DNA of 24,312 bases from CAZJNX01 sp964547415. Its GTDB lineage: Bacteria; Pseudomonadota; Alphaproteobacteria; Rhizobiales; Amorphaceae. Of this stretch, positions 13,948 through 21,859 are shown piece after piece; positions within the stretch are counted from its first letter, which is position 1, and each line of letters begins with the position of its first letter. A program made the position numbers and the translations under genes. Location of the stretch: NCBI GenBank assembly GCA_964547415.1, contig CAZJNX010000054.1, positions 1-24,312 of the forward strand, read 5' to 3'. A model generated the notes under the pieces. It was not told the origin of the DNA. It did no database searches and saw nothing but the letters and a program-made list of their open reading frames with translations.

Positions 13948-15983
13948 GCGCGCCCGTCGGCACCCGCGAGCCGCGGCTCGTCCGCTCCCTGTGCGACCTC
14001 CTCGCCCTCACCCTCGGCGTCGGCGAGGTCGGCTTCGCCGTCGAGGGGCGGCCGGAGTGGACGACCGGGTCGGCCGCCTTCCGCGCCATGGACCCGGATA
14101 CGGCCGCTCGCCTCCTCGCCGCGGCCTTCCGGATCGGCCGGGAGGGGGAGGGGGGCGCGGCACCGCTCGCGGGCGAGCTCGTGTGCCGCCAGCGCTTCGT
14201 GGGCGGCCGGCCCGCCGTGCTGTTCGCCCTCTTCCCGGAAGGCCCGCGGGAGCGGGACCGGGGGGAGATGATCGTCGGGTCCGCCGCCACCTTCGCGGCC
14301 GACCTCGCCGAGCGGCTCGACCGGTGCGCGGCGGATGCGAACGCCCACGACATGCTGCGCCGCGTTGAGGAGGTGGCCCGCGTCGGCGGCTTCGCCTTCG
14401 ACCCGGAGACGCTGCGCTTCTCCTTCTCCGAGGAGGTCTTCCGCATCCACGGCCTGCCCGTCGGGCAGGACCCGGACCTCGACCAGCTCCTCGCCCTCTA
14501 CCCGCGGCCGGCGCGGGACAAGCTGCGGCTCGAGCTGGAGCGCGCCGCGGGGGAGGGGGCGGGCTTCGACCTCACCACCCCGGTGGAGACCGCCGACGGG
14601 CGCAAGCGCACTGTCCGCACCATCGCCCGCGCGCGCCTTGCCGGCAAGCGCGTGGCGGAGGTCTACGGCACGGTGGAGGACGTCACCGCCGAGATCGAAT
14701 CGGAGCACCGGGGCTGGTGGGCGGCGAACCACGATCCGCTCACGGGCCTTGCCAACCGCCTCCTGTTCGACGACCGCCTGTCGGGTGCGATCCGGCGCGC
14801 CCGCCGCACGGGCGAGGCGTTCGCGCTGGTGCTCGCCACCCTGTCCCGCCCGCGGGCCGGGGCGGCGGCGGGTGGCGCGGGGGCCGACGTCACGGAGGCG
14901 GACGCGGCGGACGCGGCCACGCGGATCGCGGGGGCGCTGCGCGAGAGCGACACCCTCGCCCGTATCGCCCCCCACGACTTCGCCCTCCTCCTGCCCGACG
15001 TGTCGACCCGGGCCGAGCTGTCCCGCCCGCTCGCCCGCCTCGGCGCGCTCTTCTGCGACGGCGAGGTGGACGTCGCCTTCGGGGCCGCCCTCTACCCGCG
15101 CCACGGCCGCAGCGAGGATGCGCTCATGCGCGCGGCGGACGTCGCCCTCCTCAAGGCGCGCGCGGCCCCGGGGCGGACGGCGGTCTACGACCGGTCCATC
15201 GCCGAAGGGGCGAGCCGGCGCCGCGAATCGGTGCTCGAGCGGGCACGGGAGGCCCTCGCGAACGGCCACTTCGTCCCCTACTACCAGCCGCAGGTGGACA
15301 TCGTGACGTCCGAGATCGTGGGGGCGGAGGCGCTGGTGCGCTGGAAGACGCCCAACCTCGTGCTCGACGCCAAGGACTTCGCCTTCGCCCTCGACGACCA
15401 GGAGATCGGCGGACGCGTGGGCAAGGCGATCCTGTCCCAGGTGGTGGAGGACATGCAGCGCCTCGGCGCCCTCGGCGAGCGGCCGTTCCGCATCTCCGTC
15501 AACGCCTCGCGCAACGAGGTCCTGCGCAACGACTACCTGGAGACCTTCCTCGAGCGCGTCCGCGCGGGCCACCTCGACGGGTCGGACTTCATCATCGAGA
15601 TCACCGAGGACGTCATCATCGGGATCGCGGACCAGAAACTCCACGACCGCATCTCCTACCTCGCCTCCAACGGGGTCGAGTTCTCCCTCGACGACTTCGG
15701 CACCGGCTACGCCTCGCTCATCCACATCACCTCCTTCCCGATCAAGGAGATCAAGATCGACAAGCAGTTCATCGCCGGCATCGAGACCGACCGGCGCAAG
15801 CGGGCGATCGTCCGCGGCATCGTGTCGATCGCCCGCTCCATCGGGCTCAACGTCATCGCCGAAGGGGTCGAGACCTACGAGCAGGAGGACGTGCTGCGCT
15901 CCATCGGCTGCCGCTACGCGCAAGGCTACCTCTACGCCTTCCCCATGCCGTTCGAGGAGTTCGCCGCCCTCGTGGAGGGCTGA
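13944..15983 (+). CDS. PAS / degenerate GGDEF / EAL c-di-GMP phosphodiesterase
   Basis: 679 residues. An unassigned, possibly GAF-like N-terminal region (about 1-130) is followed by a PAS_3-type domain (about 140-252, ending GTVEDVTAEIE). A GGDEF domain (about 260-425) opens with NHDPLTGLANR, but its active-site motif reads APHDF (about 342-346), so cyclase activity should be lost. A complete EAL domain (about 430-675) has EALVRW (462-467), ISVNASRNEV, IIEITED, DDFGTGYASL, KIDKQFI, EGVET and QGYLYAFP, and should be an active c-di-GMP phosphodiesterase. The GTG start overlaps the HPr stop. Rhizobial relatives of this operon usually continue with ahcY here; the coupling of a c-di-GMP enzyme to HPr is the unusual point. 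No transmembrane segment is visible. Confidence 0.93.
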   Translation: MSAPVGTREPRLVRSLCDLLALTLGVGEVGFAVEGRPEWTTGSAAFRAMDPDTAARLLAAAFRIGREGEGGAAPLAGELVCRQRFVGGRPAVLFALFPEGPRERDRGEMIVGSAATFAADLAERLDRCAADANAHDMLRRVEEVARVGGFAFDPETLRFSFSEEVFRIHGLPVGQDPDLDQLLALYPRPARDKLRLELERAAGEGAGFDLTTPVETADGRKRTVRTIARARLAGKRVAEVYGTVEDVTAEIESEHRGWWAANHDPLTGLANRLLFDDRLSGAIRRARRTGEAFALVLATLSRPRAGAAAGGAGADVTEADAADAATRIAGALRESDTLARIAPHDFALLLPDVSTRAELSRPLARLGALFCDGEVDVAFGAALYPRHGRSEDALMRAADVALLKARAAPGRTAVYDRSIAEGASRRRESVLERAREALANGHFVPYYQPQVDIVTSEIVGAEALVRWKTPNLVLDAKDFAFALDDQEIGGRVGKAILSQVVEDMQRLGALGERPFRISVNASRNEVLRNDYLETFLERVRAGHLDGSDFIIEITEDVIIGIADQKLHDRISYLASNGVEFSLDDFGTGYASLIHITSFPIKEIKIDKQFIAGIETDRRKRAIVRGIVSIARSIGLNVIAEGVETYEQEDVLRSIGCRYAQGYLYAFPMPFEEFAALVEG

Positions 15984-16023
15984 GCTTGCCGCCCGCCCCG
16001 GGCCTTGCCAATGATGGCGCCCC

Positions 16024-16042
16024 GGCCCGGTTTCCCCGGGCC
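16024..16042 (+). terminator. Hairpin after the PTS-EAL operon
   Basis: A perfect 7-bp stem GGCCCGG/CCGGGCC with a 5-nt loop lies 40 nt after the EAL stop and 30 nt before the next start codon. No T tract follows, so it may be a terminator or merely a stable leader structure of the next gene. Confidence 0.35.
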
Positions 16043-16072
16043 CCACGAGACACGGCACGGGAGGACGAGGCG

Positions 16073-17719
16073 ATGACGCACGGGACGGGGCACCCCTTCG
16101 AGACGGGGCTGGACAGGAACGCGGCCAACCACGTCCCCCTGTCGCCGCTCTCCTTCATCCGCCGCACCGCCGCGATCCACCCGGAGCGCCCCGCCATCGT
16201 CCACGGCGACACGGTCCGCACCTGGGGCGAGACGTGGACGCGCGTGCGCCGCCTCGCCTCCGCCCTCTCCCGCCACGGCCTGAAGAAGGGCGACGTGGTC
16301 GCCATCATGGCGCCCAACGTGCCCGCCTTCGTGGAGGCGAGCTTCGCCGTGCCGCTGGCGGGCCTCGTCCTCAACGCCATCAACGTGCGGCTCGACGCGC
16401 CCGCCGTCGCCTTCCAGCTGCGCCACGGCGGGGCGAAGGTGGTGCTGATCGACGGCGAGTTCGCGCCCGTGATGGGCGAGGCCGTCGCCGCGCTCGAGGA
16501 AAGGCCCACCGTGATCGACCTTTGCGACCCGCTCTGCCCGGACGGGGAGCGGATCGGCGAGACCACCTACGAGGCGTTCCTCGAGACCGGCGACCCGGAC
16601 TTTCCGTTCACCCTGCCGGACGACGAGTGGCAGTCCCTTTCCCTCAACTACACCTCGGGGACGACCGGGGATCCGAAGGGGGTCGTCTACTCCCACCGCG
16701 GGGCCTACCTCAACGCCGTCTCCAACGCCCTCGACTGGGACATGCCGCAGTTTCCCGTCTACCTGTGGACGCTGCCCATGTTCCACTGCAACGGCTGGTG
16801 CTTTCCCTGGNNNNNNNNNNGGACCATCGCCATGCGGGCGGGCACCAACGTGTGCCTGCGCCGCGTGGAGGGAAAGGCGATCCTCGACGCCTTCGAGCAC
16901 CACGGCGTCACCCACCTGTGCGGGGCGCCCATCGTCATGTCCCTCATCATCGACGAGGCGGAGCGGCGCGGCTTTTCCGCGAAGAAGCCGATCGCCATGA
17001 TGACGGCCGCCGCCCCGCCGCCCGCCGCCGTCATCGGGCGGATGGAGGCGCTCGGCGTGTCGGTCACCCACGTCTACGGCCTCACCGAGGTCTATGGACC
17101 AGCGGTCGTCTCCGTCTGGAAGCCGGAGTGGGACGGGCTGCCGCTGGAGGAACGGGCCCGCCTCAAGGCGCGGCAGGGCTTTCCCTACACGCTGCAGGAG
17201 GAACTCGTGGTCGCCGACCCCGCGACGGGCGAGCCGGTGCCCGCGGACGGCGAGACCATCGGCGAGATCTTCCTGCGCGGCAACATCACCATGAAGGGCT
17301 ACCTGAAGAACCCCGCGACGACGGAAAAGGCGTTCGCCGGCGGCTGGTTCCACACCGGCGACCTCGCGGTGATGCACCCGGACGGGTACGCCGAGATCAA
17401 GGACCGGTCGAAGGACATCATCATCTCGGGCGGGGAGAACATCTCCTCCATCGAGGTGGAGGACGCGCTCTACCGCCACCCGGCGGTGGCGGCCGTCGCC
17501 GTCGTGGCGAAGCCCGACCCGAAGTGGGGCGAGCACCCGTGCGCCTTCGTGGAGCTGAAGGCCGGGGCGAGCGCGACGGCCGAGGAGCTGATCGCCTTCT
17601 GCCGCGAGCACCTCGCCCACTACAAGGCGCCGAAGACGGTGCTGTTCGAGCCGCTTCCCAAGACCTCCACGGGCAAGGTCCAGAAGTTCGTGCTGCGCGA
17701 GCGTGCGCGATCGGTGTGA
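16073..17719 (+). CDS. AMP-dependent acyl-CoA synthetase (contains assembly gap)
   Basis: 548 residues as written. Activates a carboxylic acid via acyl-AMP to the CoA thioester. ANL motifs are complete: YTSGTTGDPKG (193-203), MFHCNGWCFPW (about 236-246), VYGLTEVYGP, GWFHTGDLA, KDIIISGGENIS and the catalytic-lysine segment KTSTGKVQK near the C-terminus. The FHCNGWCFPW type is shared with medium- and long-chain fatty-acid-like ligases of Proteobacteria; the true substrate cannot be read. Ten N bases fall just after CFPW and keep frame. Family members read FPWT without extra residues, so the real protein is probably 544 residues. The ATG at 16073 follows GGGAGGACGAGG. Confidence 0.93.
   Translation: MTHGTGHPFETGLDRNAANHVPLSPLSFIRRTAAIHPERPAIVHGDTVRTWGETWTRVRRLASALSRHGLKKGDVVAIMAPNVPAFVEASFAVPLAGLVLNAINVRLDAPAVAFQLRHGGAKVVLIDGEFAPVMGEAVAALEERPTVIDLCDPLCPDGERIGETTYEAFLETGDPDFPFTLPDDEWQSLSLNYTSGTTGDPKGVVYSHRGAYLNAVSNALDWDMPQFPVYLWTLPMFHCNGWCFPWXXXXTIAMRAGTNVCLRRVEGKAILDAFEHHGVTHLCGAPIVMSLIIDEAERRGFSAKKPIAMMTAAAPPPAAVIGRMEALGVSVTHVYGLTEVYGPAVVSVWKPEWDGLPLEERARLKARQGFPYTLQEELVVADPATGEPVPADGETIGEIFLRGNITMKGYLKNPATTEKAFAGGWFHTGDLAVMHPDGYAEIKDRSKDIIISGGENISSIEVEDALYRHPAVAAVAVVAKPDPKWGEHPCAFVELKAGASATAEELIAFCREHLAHYKAPKTVLFEPLPKTSTGKVQKFVLRERARSV
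16811..16820. other. Ten-base assembly gap (Ns)
   Basis: Exactly ten N bases, a typical scaffold placeholder. The left flank ends CCCTGG and the right flank begins GGACCATC. Joining them with a 2-base overlap gives TGG ACC ATC, encoding W-T-I as in related enzymes, so the true gap size is probably -2. Confidence 0.97.
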
Positions 17720-17825
17720 CGAAGATCGGGGCGTGCGGCGCGGCCCGATTTGTGATGGACTGCCGCCGGTCCGGCCGCCGCGAGACGGCGCCGGGCCCGA
17801 GACGAACCACAAAGAGGAAACGCCC

Positions 17826-18776
17826 GTGACCGTGAGAGCCCTCATCGCCGCGACCGCCGCGGCGGCCCTCCTTGCGACGCCCGCGCTCGCCCAGGACGAC
17901 TGGACGCAGTCGAAGTGGGGGCCGGAGGACGAGATCGGCGCCGCCAACCTGATCACGCCCGAGACCGTGAAGATGGCGGCCGAGCTCGTCACCACCGGCA
18001 AGACCTATCCGCTCGGCATCGTGGTGGACAACGAAACGCCCGCCTTCGCCCCGCGCAGCCTGTCGGTGACCATCCTCCAGCCCAACCAGATGGGCACGGA
18101 AGGCTTCGGCCCGACGGCGATGACCTACAACGACGACATCTTCATGGGCTGGCTCGGCATCGGCAGCCAGATCGACGGCCTCGGCCACCTCGGCATCGAC
18201 CACGTCTACTACAACGGGTTCCAGGGCACGGACTTCGCCAAGGCGAGCGGCCTCGAGAAGCTCGGTGTCGAGAAGATCCCGCCGCTCGTCGCCCGCGGCG
18301 TCCTCCTCGACATGGCGTCCTACTACGGCGAGGAGATCCTCGACGAGGGGACGGCCTACACGCGGGAGGACATCATCGCGGCGGCCGAGCAACAGGGGGT
18401 GGAGATTCGCGAGGGCGACGTCGTCATCTTCCACTCCGGCTGGCTCAACCTTCTCGACGGCGAGAACCCGGACCCGGAGCGTTACGTCGCCGCCGAGCCC
18501 GGCCTCGGCAAGACCGGCGCGGAGTACCTCATCGAGCAGGACGTGGTGGCCGTCGGCGCCGACACCTGGGGCCTCGAGGCGGTGCCGTTCGAGGACGGGG
18601 TCGGCGTGTTCGAGATCCACCAGATGCTGCTCGCCAAGAACGGCATTTACATCCTCGAGAACATGGAAACCCGCGAGCTGCTGGCCGACGGGGTCAACGA
18701 GTTCATGTTCGTGCTCGGCGCGGCGCGGGTGCGCGGCGCGGTGCAGATGATCATCAACCCGGTCGCGATCCGCTGA
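17826..18776 (+). CDS. Secreted cyclase-family (kynurenine-formamidase-like fold) protein
   Basis: 316 residues with a Sec signal peptide (residues 1-22, ending ALA before QDDW) and a PF04199-type cyclase domain. Family enzymes hydrolyse amide or lactam-like bonds with a metal site HxGTHxD...H. Here the equivalent segment is GIGSQIDGLGH (about 111-121): Gln115 replaces a His, while Asp117 and His121 remain. This variant may bind metal differently. VVIFHSGW (about 199-206) and VGADTWGLE (about 240-248) are other family segments. A GTG start is chosen because AGAGGAAA lies 6-7 nt upstream and it gives a clean signal peptide. It follows the acyl-CoA synthetase by 106 nt; a joint pathway is possible but unproven. 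Confidence 0.87.
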   Translation: MTVRALIAATAAAALLATPALAQDDWTQSKWGPEDEIGAANLITPETVKMAAELVTTGKTYPLGIVVDNETPAFAPRSLSVTILQPNQMGTEGFGPTAMTYNDDIFMGWLGIGSQIDGLGHLGIDHVYYNGFQGTDFAKASGLEKLGVEKIPPLVARGVLLDMASYYGEEILDEGTAYTREDIIAAAEQQGVEIREGDVVIFHSGWLNLLDGENPDPERYVAAEPGLGKTGAEYLIEQDVVAVGADTWGLEAVPFEDGVGVFEIHQMLLAKNGIYILENMETRELLADGVNEFMFVLGAARVRGAVQMIINPVAIR

Positions 18777-18787
18777 GGGCACCGGGC

Positions 18788-18808
18788 GCCGGCCGCACCG
18801 CGGCCGGC
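18788..18808 (+). terminator. Perfect hairpin after the cyclase gene
   Basis: A 9-bp perfect stem GCCGGCCGC/GCGGCCGGC with a 3-nt loop starts 12 nt after the stop codon of the cyclase-family gene. No T tract follows. The position makes it the best terminator candidate for that gene. Confidence 0.5.
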
Positions 18809-18871
18809 ACCATGGCAGCGAACCGGCGCGGCCGCAGGCGCGTTGCGCCGGCGTGAGCGAGGAGACAGGCC

Positions 18872-19210
18872 ATGGACGGTTCCCGTTCGAGACGGCGGGG
18901 CGGCGGGACGCTGGCGGCGGCCCTCGCGCTCCTTGCAGCCGGTCTCGCCGCGCCGGCCGCCGCGCAGCCCATCGACACGCAGCAGGACATCAACGACATC
19001 CGCAACGCGACGCCGCGCTGCGCGGACCACCCGGACTGGCCGTGGGTGGGCCGCGTGTCCGGCAACACCCAGGGCATCCTCGACCAGACGATCCCGGTCT
19101 CCTTCGTCGGCTGCTTTCCGGACGAGAGGAGCTGCGAACGCTGGAAGGGACAGGCGAGCCGGATCATCACCACCACCATCATCCAGTACAGCTGCACCCG
19201 CCGCTTCTGA
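18872..19210 (+). CDS. Small secreted four-cysteine protein, function unknown
   Basis: 112 residues, not recognised. An Arg-rich n-region (RSRRRGGG), a hydrophobic core (13-28) and an AAA cleavage area near 31 indicate secretion, with a mature part of about 81 residues. The mature chain has exactly four cysteines (50, 81, 88, 108), consistent with two disulfides in the periplasm. It has a WPWVGRVSGNTQGI segment and a hydrophobic C-terminal strand. The ATG is preceded by GGAGACAGGCC. It is plus strand, following the cyclase gene after 95 nt and convergent with the XRE regulator. It could be a small periplasmic domain of unknown type; I assign no function. Confidence 0.75.
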   Translation: MDGSRSRRRGGGTLAAALALLAAGLAAPAAAQPIDTQQDINDIRNATPRCADHPDWPWVGRVSGNTQGILDQTIPVSFVGCFPDERSCERWKGQASRIITTTIIQYSCTRRF

Positions 19211-19228
19211 GCCGCGGCGCCGGCCCGC

Positions 19229-19633
19229 TCAGCCCCGGAGGCGCCGGGCGAGGGTGAGGACGGCCCGCCGCCGGTCCGGGTTCGGGATCCGCCGGACGGC
19301 GGCCAGCATCTCGCGCGTGAGCGCCGCCGCGTTCGCCGCCGGCGAGCCCGACGGCAGCTGCCAGGGCGGGTCGGCGAAGAGCGCGACCACGGGCACGCCG
19401 AGCGCTTCGGCGATGTCCTCGAGAAGCGCCGGATTGGGGCGCATCTCGCCCCGCTCGAAGAGGGCCATCGCCCCGACCGGGACGCCGACCGCCTCCGCGA
19501 GCTGTCGCCGCGACAGGCCGATCAGCAGCCGGTGCCCGCGAATCGCGCGGCCGATGGCCGTCTCGAGGGCAACCGGCGGACCGCCATCGCCGCCTGGCAC
19601 ATGAAAGCGGACCGGCGCTGCAAACCTGGTCAA
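19229..19633 (-). CDS. XRE-family transcriptional regulator
   Basis: Up to 134 residues, with a lambda-repressor-type helix-turn-helix at about 25-87. The segments are IGRAIRGHRLLIGLSRRQLAEAVGV (split at about 27-51), an AMALFERGEMRPNP turn, and LLEDIAEALGVPVVALF. It is a DNA-binding protein of unknown target, with a C-terminal Arg-rich tail of about 45 residues. The start is uncertain: TTG at 19633 gives the longest form, GTG at 19600 is the next option, and neither has a strong Shine-Dalgarno site. The 178-bp gap upstream (19634-19811) shows no gene. It faces the four-cysteine protein gene tail to tail. Confidence 0.85.
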   Translation of the reverse strand: MTRFAAPVRFHVPGGDGGPPVALETAIGRAIRGHRLLIGLSRRQLAEAVGVPVGAMALFERGEMRPNPALLEDIAEALGVPVVALFADPPWQLPSGSPAANAAALTREMLAAVRRIPNPDRRRAVLTLARRLRG

Positions 19634-19811
19634 GGGCCGTCTCCATGGATGGGCACAGGCCGGGGTGTCCGGCCGGATCCGCGGACGCCGCGTGCGTCCG
19701 GGCGGGCCGCGGGGTTTGCCACAGGCGCGGGCCGCGCGCTACGCGGACGGTGCGTGCGACGCGGTCTTGCAGACAGAATGCCGCGCGCATGTGGGAAACG
19801 CGCGTCCGGCC

Positions 19812-20021
19812 TCAGCGCTCGTGGCCGGGCGTTGAAGGGGGTGGCAGGGGGTCGGACGCCGGAAAAGTCTCCTCCAGCGCCTCGTCGAGCTCACCATCGT
19901 CGAGCGGCCCGTCCTCGCCGGGCGCCTCGGGCTCGGCGTCGTCGGGGCGCGTGTCGTCGATCCGGCCGGGCCGGGGGCCGGCCGCGGCGGGATCGGCCGC
20001 GGCGGCGATCGTCGGGGTCAT
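19812..20021 (-). CDS. Small acidic protein with EETFPASDP motif, function unknown
   Basis: 69 residues, strongly acidic and Pro/Ala-rich, ending LDEALEETFPASDP followed by a Pro-rich tail. The ALEETFPASDP motif recurs at the C-terminus of many small uncharacterised alphaproteobacterial proteins, which supports this being a real gene. No signal peptide or membrane segment is seen. AGGAGG lies 6 nt before the ATG at 20021, an unusually strong ribosome binding site for the window. It is 41 nt downstream of the small membrane protein gene on the same strand, likely one transcript. No function is known. Confidence 0.78.
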   Translation of the reverse strand: MTPTIAAAADPAAAGPRPGRIDDTRPDDAEPEAPGEDGPLDDGELDEALEETFPASDPLPPPSTPGHER

Positions 20022-20062
20022 GGCGGCCTCCTGTGGCTGGTCGTCGGGGAACGGGCGGGGCC

Positions 20063-20263
20063 TCACCCGCCCGTCGCGTCCTCGTTCATCCTCTCCACCT
20101 CGGCGTCCATGATGACGGGATCGTCGAGCTGCTCGTTGGGCGTCCATTCCACGTACAGGAAGCCGATGATGGCGGTGATGGCGGCGATCGCCGTCGAAAC
20201 GACGAGGACGAGAAAGGTGCGGCGGCTTCCCTCGCCCTGCCGCACCCTCGTGCGATCCTTCAT
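20063..20263 (-). CDS. Small single-pass membrane protein, function unknown
   Basis: 66 residues. A basic N-terminus (MKDRTRVRQGEGSRR) is followed by one transmembrane helix (about 17-37, TFLVLVVSTAIAAITAIIGF) and an acidic C-terminal tail. The charge pattern predicts the N-terminus inside. The ATG at 20263 has GGGAG upstream; a longer frame to 20326 lacks a good site and is rejected. It lies between pncB (132 nt upstream on the same strand) and the EETFPASDP gene. Not recognised. Confidence 0.72.
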   Translation of the reverse strand: MKDRTRVRQGEGSRRTFLVLVVSTAIAAITAIIGFLYVEWTPNEQLDDPVIMDAEVERMNEDATGG

Positions 20264-20395
20264 GGAAAACTCCCGTTCGCGTTGACGGGCGCGGCCGGCG
20301 GTGGTCCCGCGTCGCTGCCCTGCCACGGGAAAACGCGCGACGGCGGCGGGAGTTGCGGCGCGGCGGGCGCTGCGGCGGACCGCCCCGCCGCCCGC

Positions 20396-21742
20396 TCAGT
20401 CGCCGCGGAAGCGGGCGGCGAGACGGGCGCTCTCCGCCTCGAGGGCTTCGCTCACCGCGAGCGGATAGGTGTGATCGGTCCCGAGGGAAAGGAGGCGGGC
20501 GGGCAGGCGGGCGAGCTCGTCCGCCGTCCGCGCGCGGATCGTCTCGAGGTCGTCGACCGCGCCCGGGAGGATGCGCCCCCCTTCCATCACGGGGGCGAGG
20601 AGAGGGCGGCCCGGAAGGCGCTCGTCGGCGCCGGCGAGGACGTCGCCCGCCGCCGTCCCGTCCTCCTCCGTCCGGAAGACCTGCTTGGGACCGGCGAGGT
20701 GGCGCTTGCCCTCGGCGAGCTTCACCCGCCCGGTGCCGGCGTAGGCGGACAGCTTGTAGGACACGTCCACCTGCGCCGCGTCGCTGGAGGTGGCGAGGGC
20801 GGTGCCGACGCCGAACCCGTCGATCGGCGCGCCGGAGGCGACGAGGCCGGCGATCCCGTGCTCGTCGAGCCCGCCCGAGGCGATGATCCGCACCCCGCCG
20901 AGCCCGCCCGCGTCGAGCCGCGCCCGCGCTTGCCGGGCAAGGGCCGCGAGGTCGCCCGAATCGATCCGGATCGCCCGGACCGAGAAGGCGTCCCCCATCT
21001 CTCCGGCGAGGCGGACGATCTTGTCGACCGCCGCGAGCGGCTCGTAGGTGTCCACGAGGAGCGTCGTGTCCGGGTAGAGGCGGGCGAAGGTGCGGAAGGC
21101 CTCCGTCTCGCTGTCGGCGGCCGCCACGTAGCTGTGGGCCATGGTGCCCGAGAGGGGGATCCCGTAGAGCCGGCCCGCGAGCACGTTGGAGGTGCCGGCC
21201 ATGCCCATGGCGTAGGCGGCGCGGGCGGCCTTGTTGGCCGCGTCGATCCCGTGGGCCCGGCGGGAGCCGAAGTCGAGGACGGGACGCCCGTCCGCCGCCG
21301 CCAGGATGCGCACCGCCTTCGAGGCGATCAGCATGGCGACGTTGACCTGGTTGATGACGAGCGTCTCCACGATCTGCGCCTCGGGCATGGGCGCCTCGAC
21401 CTCGAGGATCGGCTCTTCGGGGAAGAGGGGCGTCCCCTCGGGCACCGCGCGCACGCGCCCCGTGAAGGTGAGCCGCGAGAGCCATGTCAGGAAATCGGAC
21501 CGGAAGAGGCCGGTGCTAGCGAGCCAGTCGATCTCCTCGCCGGTGAAGCGGAAGGCCTCGAGGGCGGCGAGGACCTCCGCGAGGCCGCAGGCGACGAGGA
21601 AGTTCCGCGTCGCCGGCAGGGTGCGGTAATAGAGGGAGAACACGGCCGGAGCCGTCATGGCCTCCTGCCAGTAGGCCTGGACCATGGTGAGCTCGTAGAG
21701 GTCGGTGAAGAGCGCGCTCACCGGGGCCTTGGACTCGTCCAT
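20396..21742 (-). CDS. pncB: Nicotinate phosphoribosyltransferase
   Basis: Converts nicotinate and PRPP to nicotinate mononucleotide in NAD salvage, in the cytosol. 448 residues, a usual length. Motifs are LFTDLYELTMVQAYW (11-25), DFGSRRAHG (157-165), and GTSNVLAGRLYGIPLSGTMAHS with His203 (the phospho-histidine in GTxAH). Further on are RIDSGDLAALA and DGFGVGT. The ATG at 21742 is preceded by GGGAGG and gives the standard N-terminus. It is divergent from the cyclodeaminase-family gene with a 117-bp gap. No frameshift or missing motif is seen. Confidence 0.96.
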   Translation of the reverse strand: MDESKAPVSALFTDLYELTMVQAYWQEAMTAPAVFSLYYRTLPATRNFLVACGLAEVLAALEAFRFTGEEIDWLASTGLFRSDFLTWLSRLTFTGRVRAVPEGTPLFPEEPILEVEAPMPEAQIVETLVINQVNVAMLIASKAVRILAAADGRPVLDFGSRRAHGIDAANKAARAAYAMGMAGTSNVLAGRLYGIPLSGTMAHSYVAAADSETEAFRTFARLYPDTTLLVDTYEPLAAVDKIVRLAGEMGDAFSVRAIRIDSGDLAALARQARARLDAGGLGGVRIIASGGLDEHGIAGLVASGAPIDGFGVGTALATSSDAAQVDVSYKLSAYAGTGRVKLAEGKRHLAGPKQVFRTEEDGTAAGDVLAGADERLPGRPLLAPVMEGGRILPGAVDDLETIRARTADELARLPARLLSLGTDHTYPLAVSEALEAESARLAARFRGD

Positions 21743-21859
21743 GGGTTGCCTCCCGCGGCGTGACGTGCACCTGCTCGGGGCGCGGTGGCGCCAGTCGGCC
21801 GGCGTCCCCGGGGATATGGGATGGCCGGGCCTTCCCGACGAGGGACAGGGGAGCGTGCG

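Noticed and set aside
14961..14993. Active diguanylate cyclase domain
   Set aside because: The GGDEF signature is replaced by APHDF, so only the EAL activity is supported.
16073..17719. Acyl-CoA synthetase as a pseudogene because of the gap
   Set aside because: Frame is kept across the Ns and all ANL motifs are present on both sides; the gap is an assembly feature.
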